From: Streptomyces olivochromogenes
Lineage (GTDB): Bacteria > Actinomycetota > Actinomycetes > Streptomycetales > Streptomycetaceae
Assembly (NCBI RefSeq): GCF_021538895.1
Contig: NZ_JADDRL010000005.1
Coordinates: 62,001-126,000, forward strand
Direction: 5' to 3'
DNA length: 64,000 nucleotides
Below, piece by piece: positions 52,226 through 63,109 of this stretch; position 1 is the stretch's first letter, and each line of letters opens with the position of its first letter. The translations under genes and the position numbers were made by a program. Under the pieces are notes generated by a model that did not search any database, had not been told where the DNA came from, and saw nothing but the letters and a program-made list of their open reading frames with translations.

Positions 52226-53179
52226 CTAGAACCCGAGCCGCCGCAGTTGCTTCGGGTCCCGCTGCCAGTCCTTGGCGACCTTCACGTGGAGGTCCAGGAA
52301 GACGGGCGTGCCGAGGAGGGCCTCGATGTGCTTGCGGGACTTGATGCCGACCTCCTTCAGGCGCTTGCCCTTGGGGCCGATGATGATGCCCTTCTGGCTG
52401 GGGCGCTCGATGTAGAGGTTGGCGTGGATGTCGAGGAGGGGCTTGTCGGCGGGGCGGTCCTCGCGGGGGAGCATCTCCTCGACGACCACCGCGATGGAGT
52501 GCGGGAGTTCGTCGCGGACGCCCTCCAGCGCCGCCTCGCGGATCAGTTCCGCGATCATGACCTGCTCGGGCTCGTCCGTGAGGTCGCCCTCGGGGTAGAG
52601 CGCCGGGCCCTCCGGCAGCAGCGGGACGAGCAGGTCGGCCAGCAGGCCCACCTGCTTGTCGCCGACCGCGGACACCGGCACGATCTCCGCCCACTCGAAG
52701 CCGAGCTCCTTGCCGAGCTGGTCGATCGCGATCAGCTGCTCGGCGAGGGCCTTGGAGTCCACCAGGTCGGTCTTGGTGACGATGGCGATCTTCGGGGTCT
52801 TCCGGATCCCGGCCAGCTCCTTGGCGATGAAGCGGTCACCGGGGCCGATCTTCTCGTTCGCCGGGAGGCAGAAGCCGATCACGTCGACCTCGGCCCACGT
52901 GGTGCGGACCACGTCGTTGAGGCGCTCGCCGAGCAGGGTGCGCGGCTTGTGCAGACCGGGGGTGTCCACCAGGATCAGCTGGGCGTCGGGCCGGTGCACG
53001 ATGCCGCGCACCGTGTGCCGCGTCGTCTGCGGCTGGTTCGCGGTGATCGCCACCTTCTGCCCGACCAGTGCGTTCGTGAGGGTGGACTTGCCCGCGTTGG
53101 GACGGCCCACGAAGCAGGCGAAGCCGGCGCGGTGGACGGCCTCGGCCGACTGCTCGGATGACTGGGTACGAACGCTCAT
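52226..53179 (-). CDS. era: GTPase Era
   Basis: 317 aa. G1 GRPNAGKST (about residues 25-33), G3 DTPG in LILVDTPGLHKPR, G4 TKTD in IAIVTKTDLVD and G5 VSA in IVPVSAVG are intact. The C-terminal KH domain binds 16S rRNA (KGIIIGPKGKRLKEVG is the GxxG loop). Era helps assemble the 30S subunit. ATG 53179 is preferred to 53188 because GGGAGA then lies at proper distance. Confidence 0.96.
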   Translation of the reverse strand: MSVRTQSSEQSAEAVHRAGFACFVGRPNAGKSTLTNALVGQKVAITANQPQTTRHTVRGIVHRPDAQLILVDTPGLHKPRTLLGERLNDVVRTTWAEVDVIGFCLPANEKIGPGDRFIAKELAGIRKTPKIAIVTKTDLVDSKALAEQLIAIDQLGKELGFEWAEIVPVSAVGDKQVGLLADLLVPLLPEGPALYPEGDLTDEPEQVMIAELIREAALEGVRDELPHSIAVVVEEMLPREDRPADKPLLDIHANLYIERPSQKGIIIGPKGKRLKEVGIKSRKHIEALLGTPVFLDLHVKVAKDWQRDPKQLRRLGF

Positions 53180-53229
53180 GGCGCCCATTCTCCCTGATCC
53201 ACGAAGCCCCGCCGCACCGTGAGGTTCCG

Positions 53230-55898
<2,669 letters not shown>

Positions 55899-55991
55899 GG
55901 GTGCGGACCCCCCACGGGCGGAGTCGGGACGGCGGGTCGGGCGGGTGCGGCCCCGGTGCGGTCGGGCGCCCGGCCACCGAGCGAGGGTGGA

Positions 55992-57320
55992 TCAGGTGAG
56001 CGTCAGGGTGAGGACGCCGGAGTACGAGCCCGGAGGCGTGAACGCCGGTACGTCCAGCGACAGTCCGGCGTCCACGGTGAACTCACCGCCGGTGAGCGTG
56101 GAGTCGGGGGTCGACGCCAGGGTCGCTCCCGAACCGCCCACCGCTCCCGCGGAACCGGCCTTGCAGGTGCTCGGGCTGCCCGCCTTGGTGACGCAGGCGG
56201 GGGTCCAGCTCAGCTTGCCGGCGTCGATCTTGGCGCCGGGGCCGGTGAAGTCGGTGACCTTGCCGGTCAGGGACCAGCCTGCGGGCCCGCCGCGGAAGTC
56301 CTTGACCGTCACCGTCTTCAGGGTGCCCGTGGAGGCGCCGCCCTTGCCGAAGTCGACCGCCGACAGCGCGACGGCGTCCCCGGCCTGGGACATGGACAGC
56401 GTCCCCGCCTTGACGGTGGTGGTCAGCTTCTGACTGCCGTCGGGCACGGGCGTGGTGTCGTTCACGACGTAGGCGGCCGGGCCGGCCCCCTTGTCCGGGT
56501 TCCATGAGCCGCCCTCGTACGCCACGATCCCGGTCGTCGTCTTGTCGTTGACGGTGATCGTGCCGCTGAAGGAGCCCTGGGCGTTCGCGGTCGCGGTCGC
56601 CTTGTCCGCCGTCAGGGTGTCACCGGAGCGGCCGGCCAGGGTGACCGTGGCGCCCGGCGTGAAGTTGCTGCCGCTGACGGTGACGCCGGCACCGGGGTTC
56701 CCGGAGGCCGAACTCAGCGAGATGGCCCGGGTGTTGGTGGGCGTGCCGGAGGTCGCCGTGACGGTCTCCGACACCGGGGCGGGCGGTGTGATGACCGTGC
56801 AGGGGGTGTCCAGCTCCAGGATGTAGCTGGTGTGGATGTTGTAGTCGCCGGGCGAGAGGGTGATCGCGCCGGGCGTGGTGACGGTGAACGTCCCGGTCAT
56901 GGAGAAGGACGGGAAGGTGCCCTTGCCCGGCACCGGGGTGTTCTTCTTCGGACCGGCGACCGTGACGGAACCGGTCTGCGCCCCGCCGAGGGTGACCTTG
57001 CCGGTCGGGGTCATGATGTCGGCCGGCAGGGCGATGTCGGTGGGGTTGCTGGCGGCGGGCGTGACCACCGTGTAGGTCACGGTGACGGTGTCGCCGACCT
57101 TGGGGCTGGTGTTGTCCACCGAGACGCTCGCGGTGGTGGTGCCGTCGATCGGCGGAATGCCCGCGACGGCCGGCGGAATGCAATGCGTGCCGAAGTCCAC
57201 GTTCGTGCCCGCGGCGCCGGCCGGGCAGGCCAACGCGCCGCCCGCGGTGACCGCGAGCGCGGTCGCGCCGAGCAGTGCTGCCCAGCGCCACCGACGGTCT
57301 CTTCGGGGTGTCTCACCCAT
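55992..57320 (-). CDS. Secreted multi-domain surface protein with WxL-like C-terminus
   Basis: 442 aa. ATG 57320 has AGGAGG six bases upstream and a signal peptide follows (WRWAALLGATALAVTAGGALA). Beta-rich domains come next: residues about 40-165 (VSVDNTSPKVGDTVTVTYTV), then an IPT/TIG-like unit (ISLSSASGNPGAGVTVSGSNFTPGATVTLAG). The C-terminal 150 residues contain GGPAGWSLTGKVTDFTGPGAKIDAGKLSWTPAC, close to the W-x-L and DFTG pattern of WxL wall-binding domains. No LPXTG or membrane anchor is present. It is probably held on the wall and partnered by the DUF916 protein. Confidence 0.75.
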   Translation of the reverse strand: MGETPRRDRRWRWAALLGATALAVTAGGALACPAGAAGTNVDFGTHCIPPAVAGIPPIDGTTTASVSVDNTSPKVGDTVTVTYTVVTPAASNPTDIALPADIMTPTGKVTLGGAQTGSVTVAGPKKNTPVPGKGTFPSFSMTGTFTVTTPGAITLSPGDYNIHTSYILELDTPCTVITPPAPVSETVTATSGTPTNTRAISLSSASGNPGAGVTVSGSNFTPGATVTLAGRSGDTLTADKATATANAQGSFSGTITVNDKTTTGIVAYEGGSWNPDKGAGPAAYVVNDTTPVPDGSQKLTTTVKAGTLSMSQAGDAVALSAVDFGKGGASTGTLKTVTVKDFRGGPAGWSLTGKVTDFTGPGAKIDAGKLSWTPACVTKAGSPSTCKAGSAGAVGGSGATLASTPDSTLTGGEFTVDAGLSLDVPAFTPPGSYSGVLTLTLT

Positions 57321-57373
57321 GGGCCCCCTCCTGAGGGATGTGGGCGCAGCGGCTCGGCTGCGCCGACAGGGGG

Positions 57374-57404
57374 CCATTGATGTGCAGGTCCCGTGAGAAG
57401 TCAA
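57374..57404 (-). promoter_or_regulatory. Promoter of the WxL-like gene
   Basis: On the minus strand TTGACT (57404-57399), 16 bases, CATCAATGG (57382-57374). The same spacing and an identical CATCAATGG occur before the small secreted protein gene at 57940. Confidence 0.5.
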
Positions 57405-57408
57405 TGGA

Positions 57409-57450
57409 GATGCCGCAGAAAGCTGACGGTTCATCAGTTTCTGCGGCATC
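57409..57450. terminator. Long perfect hairpin between the two surface-protein genes
   Basis: GATGCCGCAGAAA and TTTCTGCGGCATC make a perfect 13-bp stem. A further CTGA/TCAG inner stem is possible. It lies 13 bases after the stop of the small secreted protein gene, so it is its terminator, and it precedes the next promoter. Confidence 0.8.
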
Positions 57451-57463
57451 CGGAACGGATCGC

Positions 57464-57940
57464 TCAGTCGAAGACGAACGGACCCGGCGACTGGTTCGCC
57501 GTGGCCGTGCAGGTGATCGTGATGCCGAAGACGGTCATCTGCAGCGAACCGCCGTGCGCCTCCAGGCTGTCACCGGAGGCCACGGTGCCGCTGAGCGGGC
57601 CGACGCTGACGGGGCTCCCGGCCGCCATGGCCGGGTTCTTCTTCCCGCTGAAGACGGTGGTGCCGCCGCTCGCCTTCACCAGGGTGAGCTTGGACGTGAT
57701 CGAGTCGGCCGACACGGCGAGCGGTGCGGTGACCGCGCTGGACGTGAGGGTGATGGTGGCCGAGGTGCCGCTCTGGGTGGCGGTGAGCGTGGCCGCACCG
57801 CCGCCGAAGACACCGCAGTCCGCGGTGATGGTCGCCGACTGGGGGGTGACGGCGACCGCGGTGGGTGCGAACGCGAGGCCGGTGACCGCGAGGGCCCCGA
57901 CCGTCACTGCCGCACCGGTTCCTAAGCGCTTGCCTCTCAT
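57464..57940 (-). CDS. Small secreted beta-rich protein of the surface module
   Basis: 158 aa. Signal peptide MRGKRLGTGAAVTVGALAVT (cleaved after AVA near 30) fixes the start at ATG 57940. The mature part is Thr/Ser/Ala-rich with alternating hydrophobic residues and two distant cysteines (DCGVFGG, ITCTATAN) that could form one disulfide. It lacks a membrane anchor or sorting signal. Size and style recall immunoglobulin-like secreted proteins. It shares a promoter pattern with the WxL-like gene 144 bases downstream, so it may belong to the same surface complex. Confidence 0.75.
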   Translation of the reverse strand: MRGKRLGTGAAVTVGALAVTGLAFAPTAVAVTPQSATITADCGVFGGGAATLTATQSGTSATITLTSSAVTAPLAVSADSITSKLTLVKASGGTTVFSGKKNPAMAAGSPVSVGPLSGTVASGDSLEAHGGSLQMTVFGITITCTATANQSPGPFVFD

Positions 57941-58060
57941 GGGGAATCCGGCTCCCTTCCCGTGCGGGAATGCCATGTGGGGATGGACGGGACGCCTGTC
58001 TCAGGTGGGTGCGGGCACACTGAGAGGCTCGGACCTGACGGTCCGTCGGAACTTACGCTC

Positions 58061-58091
58061 CCATTGATGCGCGAGAGGCAAGCGACGGCAA
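58061..58091 (-). promoter_or_regulatory. Promoter of the small secreted protein gene
   Basis: On the minus strand TTGCCG (58091-58086), 16 bases, CATCAATGG (58069-58061). It matches the WxL-like gene promoter in the -10 region and spacing. Confidence 0.5.
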
Positions 58092-58147
58092 GGATGAATT
58101 CCGGACTACTCCGGTCCGGCGTCGGACGGCCCGCTCCGGTACGGGAG

Positions 58148-58501
58148 TCAGCCGGCCTGGACCGTGGTCCTCACCGTGCCGTCCGGCCCCGCCACCAGCA
58201 CCGGCGTCCCGGCACCGCCGAGGTCCCGGACGGCGGCCAGGTCCGTCGCGGAAGCGGCCTCCGCTTCCGTGACGAGGGCCGCCGCCTCCAGCGACTTCGC
58301 CCCGGACGCCACCGCCATCGCCACCGCCGTCTGCAGGGCGGAGAGCTTCAGGGAGTCGAGGGCGACGGTCCCAGCGACATACGTCCGGCCGGTCTCGTCC
58401 CGTACGGCCGCGCCCTCGGGCACGGCGTTGCGGGCCCGGGCCGAACGGGCCAGGGTGACGATCTTGCGGTCCTCGGGGTCAAGCGCGTTGCTGTCGGTCA
58501 T
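58148..58501 (-). CDS. Cytidine deaminase homologue lacking catalytic residues
   Basis: 117 aa. The length, the AAVRDETGRTYVAGTVALDS stretch and the following helix align by eye with the N-terminal half of cytidine deaminases. Where those have C-A-E (zinc ligand and catalytic Glu) this protein has S54-A55-L56, and the later P-C-x2-C motif is missing; the region reads GGAGTPVLVAGPDG. It therefore cannot bind zinc in the usual way and is probably not a deaminase. A binding or structural role is possible. I recall similar proteins near era in other Streptomyces. Confidence 0.65.
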   Translation of the reverse strand: MTDSNALDPEDRKIVTLARSARARNAVPEGAAVRDETGRTYVAGTVALDSLKLSALQTAVAMAVASGAKSLEAAALVTEAEAASATDLAAVRDLGGAGTPVLVAGPDGTVRTTVQAG

Positions 58502-58529
58502 GAGGCGAGCATACGAAGGCGGGCGCCGC

Positions 58530-59420
58530 TCACCCCGCCACGGGGTACAACGCCCCGCGCCTGCCCTCCGGAGAGGCCAGCCACTCCAGCTTCGCGGCGG
58601 TGTTCGCCTCGTCCAGCGGGGTGTGCAGCACGATCGCCAGGTCGGGCCGGGCCGGCACCTTCATCAGCGTCGACTCGACGACCAGCAGCCCGACCACGGG
58701 ATGGTCGAGCTCCTTGCGGATCTGGCCCGCGTCCTCGATGTCCCGCTGCTCCCACAGCGCGCCGAACTCCTCGCTGGCGTCCCGCACTTCGGCGAGCACC
58801 GCCTGGAACCCCTCGTCGTCGGGGCGCGCGGCACAGGCCGCCCGGAACTGCGCCACGACCGTCCGGGCGTTGCCCTCCCAGCTCTTGCTGCGGGACCGGT
58901 ACAACGGGTCGGTGAAGAAGTCGACCAGGCAGTTCTGCGTGATGTCGGGCCGCATGCCGAGCACCATCGCCGCGGCGTCGTTGTACATCACGCAGTTGTA
59001 GTACAGGTCCATGATGTGCGCCGGATACGGCATCCAGGTGTCGATCACCCGCCGCAGCCCGTCGCACATGTCCCGCTTCTCCGCGGCGACTTCGGGCGCC
59101 GGCGGGTTCAGCCCGGCCAGCGCGTACAGGTGCCGGCGCTCGGCGTCGCTGAGCCGCAGCACGCGCGCGACGGCGTCCAGGACCTGCGGGGAGACGGAGA
59201 TGTCCCGCCCCTGCTCCAGCCACTGGTACCAGGAGGCGCCCACCCCGGCGAGCACGGCGACCTCCTCGCGGCGCAGTCCGGGCGTGCGCCGCCGGACGCC
59301 GCCGACCGGCAGCCCCGCCTCGGCCGGGCTCACCCGGGCCCGCCGGCTCATCAGGAACTCCCGCAGCTCGCGCCGCCGATGACTCTTCAGCGCGGCGCTC
59401 TTGAACGCGTCCTCGGGCAC
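58530..59420 (-). CDS. XRE-family (MmyB-type) transcriptional regulator
   Basis: 296 aa from GTG 59420, with GAGGGGG eight bases upstream. The helix-turn-helix domain (LREFLMSRRARVSPAEAGLP, then RTPGLRREEVAVLAGVGASWYQWLEQGRD) is followed by the MmyB ligand domain (YYNCVMYNDAAAMVLGM). It is divergent from the DHA2 transporter at 59511, with a palindrome between them. It is a paralogue of the regulator at 10137-11012 in the same gene arrangement. Confidence 0.88.
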   Translation of the reverse strand: MPEDAFKSAALKSHRRRELREFLMSRRARVSPAEAGLPVGGVRRRTPGLRREEVAVLAGVGASWYQWLEQGRDISVSPQVLDAVARVLRLSDAERRHLYALAGLNPPAPEVAAEKRDMCDGLRRVIDTWMPYPAHIMDLYYNCVMYNDAAAMVLGMRPDITQNCLVDFFTDPLYRSRSKSWEGNARTVVAQFRAACAARPDDEGFQAVLAEVRDASEEFGALWEQRDIEDAGQIRKELDHPVVGLLVVESTLMKVPARPDLAIVLHTPLDEANTAAKLEWLASPEGRRGALYPVAG

Positions 59421-59443
59421 GTACGGATCCCCCTCGTACTGTC

Positions 59444-59460
59444 TGGTGGTGCCACCACCA
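59444..59460. promoter_or_regulatory. Perfect 17-bp palindrome between XRE regulator and DHA2 transporter
   Basis: TGGTGGTG-C-CACCACCA sits 24-40 bases upstream of the regulator start and 51-67 bases upstream of the transporter start. It is a probable operator for the XRE regulator. Confidence 0.6.
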
Positions 59461-59510
59461 CCATAAGTTCCGACTCCCCACGATTGTTCCGGCGGCCACA
59501 AGCTCGTGGC

Positions 59511-60965
59511 ATGGCGATCGACACCACCTCCTCACCCACAACTCCCCATCGAGACCTGCGCGAACCGCTCGACACCCCCCGGCTGTCGACGCGCGACCGG
59601 CTCGTCCTCTTCGTCCTGTGCGCGGCCCAGTTCATGGTCGCCCTGGACTTCTCCGTCCTGAACGTGGCCCTGCCCGACCTCGGCGCGGACCTCGGCATGA
59701 GCCGGTCCGCCCTCCAGTGGGCGGTCACCTCCTTCGCGCTCCCCTCGGGCGGCTTCCTGCTCCTGTTCGGCCGCGTCGGCGACCTGTACGGCCGCCGGCG
59801 GCTGTTCCTGTCCGGGCTGGCCCTGTTCGGCGCGGCCTCGCTGCTCGCCACGTTCGCCTGGGACCCGGCGTCCTTCCTGGCCGGACGGGCGTTGCAGGGC
59901 CTGGGCGCGGCGGCGATCGTGCCGACGGGCATGTCGCTGCTCACCACGACCTTCCCGGAGGGACCGGCCCGTGACCGCGCCCTGGGCGTCTCGGGCACGG
60001 TGCTGTCGCTGGGCTTCACGGTCGGCATGGTCGCGGGCGGTCTGCTCACCGACAACCTGGGCTGGCGCTCCACGATGGGGCTGCTGACCGTGTGCGCGCT
60101 GGTCGTGCTCCCGCTGGCGCCGGGGCTGCTGCCCGAGTCGCGCACCCCGGAGCGTCCGCGGCTGGACGTGCCCGGCGCGGTCACCGTCACCGGCGGTCTG
60201 CTGTCGCTGATCTACGCCCTGTCGACCGCCGCCGAGCAGGGCTTCGGCCGCGCGGACGTGCCGGCCGCGCTGGTCGTGGGCGTCCTGCTGCTCGCCGCCT
60301 TCGTCGCCGTCGAGTCCCGCTCGCCGTCCCCGCTGGTCTCGCTCCCGATGCTGCGCCGCCGCACGGTGGCCTGGGGCAACCTGGGCGGTCTGGTCACCTT
60401 CTCGATGATGTCGACGGTGGTCTTCGTCCTGACCCTGTACCTCCAGGAGACCCTCGGCCTGTCGGCCTTCCGGACGGGCCTGGTCTTCGGTGTGCAGGGC
60501 GCGCTGTCGGCGGTCGCGGGCCTCTGGGCCCCCAAGGTCATCGGCCGCTTCGGCGCCCGCCGCACGCTGGTCGGCTCGCTGGCCGGTCAGGGCGTCCTGG
60601 TCGCCGCGCTGCTCGGCCTGAACGCGCACCCCTGGTCGGTGTGGCTCGCCACGGCCGCCGTCTCGCTGGCCAGCATGTGCCACCTGGGCGCGATCATCTC
60701 GTACGGCCTGACGGTCACCTCCGGCGTCCCGGACGAGGAGCAGGGTCTGGCGACCGGTCTGGTCACCTCGACGCAGCAGGTCGGCATCACGGTCGGCATC
60801 CCGCTGCTCGGCGTCCTCGCCACCACCTCCGGCGACCTGCTGTCCGGCGTGCACGTCGTGCTGGCCCTGGACGCGGCGATCGTGCTGGCCGCGGCGGTGT
60901 TCGTCGGGCTCGGGCTGCGCTCCCGGTCAGGGGCGGTCGAGGCGGAGCCGGTCGGCGCGCGGTAG
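59511..60965 (+). CDS. DHA2-family MFS transporter
   Basis: 484 aa with about 14 helices. LDFSVLNVALPDLGADL in helix 1 and GRVGDLYGRRRLF after helix 2 are the DHA2 markers. ATG 59511 is used; the frame is open far upstream, but that region is antisense to the regulator. It is divergent from the XRE regulator, its likely controller. Its last 39 bases overlap the convergent yjbR-like gene. Confidence 0.88.
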   Translation: MAIDTTSSPTTPHRDLREPLDTPRLSTRDRLVLFVLCAAQFMVALDFSVLNVALPDLGADLGMSRSALQWAVTSFALPSGGFLLLFGRVGDLYGRRRLFLSGLALFGAASLLATFAWDPASFLAGRALQGLGAAAIVPTGMSLLTTTFPEGPARDRALGVSGTVLSLGFTVGMVAGGLLTDNLGWRSTMGLLTVCALVVLPLAPGLLPESRTPERPRLDVPGAVTVTGGLLSLIYALSTAAEQGFGRADVPAALVVGVLLLAAFVAVESRSPSPLVSLPMLRRRTVAWGNLGGLVTFSMMSTVVFVLTLYLQETLGLSAFRTGLVFGVQGALSAVAGLWAPKVIGRFGARRTLVGSLAGQGVLVAALLGLNAHPWSVWLATAAVSLASMCHLGAIISYGLTVTSGVPDEEQGLATGLVTSTQQVGITVGIPLLGVLATTSGDLLSGVHVVLALDAAIVLAAAVFVGLGLRSRSGAVEAEPVGAR

Positions 60966-61286
60966 CCCGGCGACGACCAGGTCGTACGAGTCCTCGATGA
61001 GCTCCCGGACCAGGCGGTCCGGGAGTTCGCCGTCGACCGTGACGGTGTTCCAGTGCCGCTTGTTCATGTGGTAGCCGGGGACGATCAGACCCTCGTACTC
61101 GGTGCGCAGCCGGATCGCGTCCTCCGGGTCGCACTTGAGGTTCACCGTCAGCGGGCGGGCGTCCAGGGTGGTCAGGGCGAAGAGCTTGCCCAGCACCTTG
61201 AAGACGGACGTCTCGGGGCGGAACGGGAAGTCCTCCACCACCGCGTTGAAGGACAGGCAGCAGGAACGCAGTTGCTCCGGGGTCAC
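60927..61286 (-). CDS. MmcQ/YjbR-family protein
   Basis: 119 aa. FPFRPETSVFKVLGKLFALTTLDARPLTVNLKCDPEDA and HMNKRHWNTVTVDG are the usual YjbR blocks, a small CyaY-like fold described as DNA-binding in the family name. Role unknown. It starts inside the stop of the corC-like gene (ATGA at 61283), so the two are co-translated. Confidence 0.88.
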   Translation of the reverse strand: MTPEQLRSCCLSFNAVVEDFPFRPETSVFKVLGKLFALTTLDARPLTVNLKCDPEDAIRLRTEYEGLIVPGYHMNKRHWNTVTVDGELPDRLVRELIEDSYDLVVAGLPRADRLRLDRP

Positions 61287-62587
61287 CGCGGATCCGCCTC
61301 CTCGGCGGACTCCACCGGGCCCACCGGCTCCACCAGCACGGTCACGATCTTGTTCCGGCGGCCGGCGGCGGCCTCCGCCGTCAGCCGCAGCCTGCGACCG
61401 TCGGGCAGCTCGACCTCGGCGGAGGCGCCGGCGATGGGCACGCGGCCCAGTGCCTTGGCGAGCAGTCCGCCGACGGTCTCCACGTCCTCGTCGTCGTACT
61501 CCTCCAGGCCGTACAGCTCGCCGAGGTCGGTGATGTCGAGGCGGGCGGTGACCCGGTAGCAGTCGTCGCCGAGCTCCTCGACGGGCGGGAGTTCGCGGTC
61601 GTACTCGTCGGTGATCTCGCCGACGATCTCTTCCAGGATGTCCTCGATGGTGACGATGCCGGCGGTGCCGCCGTACTCGTCGATCACGACGGCGACGTGG
61701 TTGCGTTCCTTCTGCATCTCGCGCAGCAGATCGCCGGCGTTCTTGGTGTCGGGCACGAAGAAGGCGGGCCGCATGGCCGTGGACACCAGGTCGTTCTCGG
61801 CGTCGCGGCTGATGTGGGTCTTGCGGACCAGGTCCTTCAGATACACGATCCCGACGATGTCGTCCTCGCTCTCGCCGGTGACCGGGATGCGCGAGAAGCC
61901 GGAGCGCAGGGCGAGGGTGAGGGCCTGGCGGATGGTCTTGTACCGCTCGATGACGACCAGGTCGGTGCGCGGGACCATGACCTCACGCACCAGGGTGTCG
62001 CCGAGCTCGAAGACCGAGTGCACCATGCGGCGCTCCTCGTCCTCGATCAGCGACTCCTTCTCGGCCAGGTCGACCAGTGCGCGCAGCTCCGCCTCGGAGG
62101 CGAAGGGGCCGCGGCGGAAGCCCTTGCCCGGGGTGAGCGCGTTGCCGATGAGGATCAGCAGCGACGGGATCGGGCCCATGATCCGGGCCAGCGGCAGCAG
62201 CACGTAGGCGGCGGCCGTCGCCGTGTTCAGCGGGTGCTGGCGGCCGATGGTGCGCGGGGAGACGCCGACGGCGACGTACGACACGAGGACCATGACGCCG
62301 ATCGCGGCGAGCAGGGCCTGCCAGGTCACGGCGATCTCCTGGAGGCAGGCGTAGGTCACCAGCGCCGCGGCCGCCATCTCGCAGGTGACGCGGACCAGCA
62401 GCGCCACGTTGAGATAGCGGGTCGGGTCGCCGGCGACCTGGGCGAGCCGGGCGCTGCCGCGCCGCCCGGACTTCACCGCCTCCTCGGCGCGGAAGCTGGA
62501 GACGCGCGCGATGCCGGCCTCCGCGCAGGCGGCCAGCCAGGCGACGACGACCAGCGCGATCGCGCCGAGGACGATCTGCGGACTCAT
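61283..62587 (-). CDS. Hemolysin/CorC-family membrane protein with CBS domains
   Basis: 434 aa. An N-terminal DUF21 domain with about four helices (residues 1-150) is followed by a CBS pair (VMVPRTDLVVIERYKTIRQALTLALRSGFSRIPV, and FVPDTKNAGDLLREMQKERNHVAVVIDEYGGTAGIVTIEDILEEIVG). A C-terminal CorC/HlyC domain comes last. Relatives export magnesium or cobalt. It is in the conserved run phoH-ybeY-corC-era of actinobacteria, though era is displaced here. Confidence 0.92.
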   Translation of the reverse strand: MSPQIVLGAIALVVVAWLAACAEAGIARVSSFRAEEAVKSGRRGSARLAQVAGDPTRYLNVALLVRVTCEMAAAALVTYACLQEIAVTWQALLAAIGVMVLVSYVAVGVSPRTIGRQHPLNTATAAAYVLLPLARIMGPIPSLLILIGNALTPGKGFRRGPFASEAELRALVDLAEKESLIEDEERRMVHSVFELGDTLVREVMVPRTDLVVIERYKTIRQALTLALRSGFSRIPVTGESEDDIVGIVYLKDLVRKTHISRDAENDLVSTAMRPAFFVPDTKNAGDLLREMQKERNHVAVVIDEYGGTAGIVTIEDILEEIVGEITDEYDRELPPVEELGDDCYRVTARLDITDLGELYGLEEYDDEDVETVGGLLAKALGRVPIAGASAEVELPDGRRLRLTAEAAAGRRNKIVTVLVEPVGPVESAEEADPR

Positions 62588-62596
62588 ACGACCCGC

Positions 62597-63094
62597 TTAC
62601 GAGACCGTGGGCGCCGGGGAGGGGCCGGTCAGGCCCTTCTCCGCACGCCAGCCGTCCACGATGGCCGCCTGGAGGCCGAACATCTCGGCCTTCTCGTCCG
62701 GCTCCTCGTGGTCGTAGCCGAGCAGGTGCAGCACGCCATGGACGGTGAGCAGGTGGAGCTCCTCGTCCATGGAGTGCTGCGTGGGTGCCTCGGCGCCCTG
62801 CTTGGCGGCGACCTCCGGGCAGAGCACGATGTCGCCGAGGAGGCCCTGCGGGGGCTCCTCCTCGTCCTTGGACGGCGGCCGCAGCTCGTCCATCGGGAAG
62901 GACATGACATCGGTCGGGCCGGGCAGGTCCATCCACTGGATGTGCAACTGCTCCATGGCGTCGGCGTCCACGACGATCACCGAGAGCTCGGAGAGCGGGT
63001 GGATGCGCATCCGCGCGAGCGCGTAGCGGGCGATGTCGAGGATCGCCTGCTCATCGACCTCGGTTCCGGACTCGTTGTTGACGTCGATCGACAT
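62597..63094 (-). CDS. ybeY: Endoribonuclease YbeY (rRNA maturation)
   Basis: 165 aa. The zinc site H-x3-H-x5-H is [11 protein letters not shown] (H119, H123, H129). The [10 protein letters not shown] motif near 61 is characteristic. YbeY acts in 16S rRNA 3' processing and ribosome quality control. It lies between phoH and the corC-like gene with short gaps (15 and 9 bases), in one operon. Confidence 0.95.
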   Translation of the reverse strand: MSIDVNNESGTEVDEQAILDIARYALARMRIHPLSELSVIVVDADAMEQLHIQWMDLPGPTDVMSFPMDELRPPSKDEEEPPQGLLGDIVLCPEVAAKQGAEAPTQHSMDEELHLLTVHGVLHLLGYDHEEPDEKAEMFGLQAAIVDGWRAEKGLTGPSPAPTVS

Positions 63095-63109
63095 GGTGCT
63101 GCCGTGTCT

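Noticed and set aside
58164..59510. Open frame in phase with the DHA2 gene extending upstream.
   Set aside because: It is antisense to the XRE regulator and the deaminase homologue; the transporter start is at 59511.
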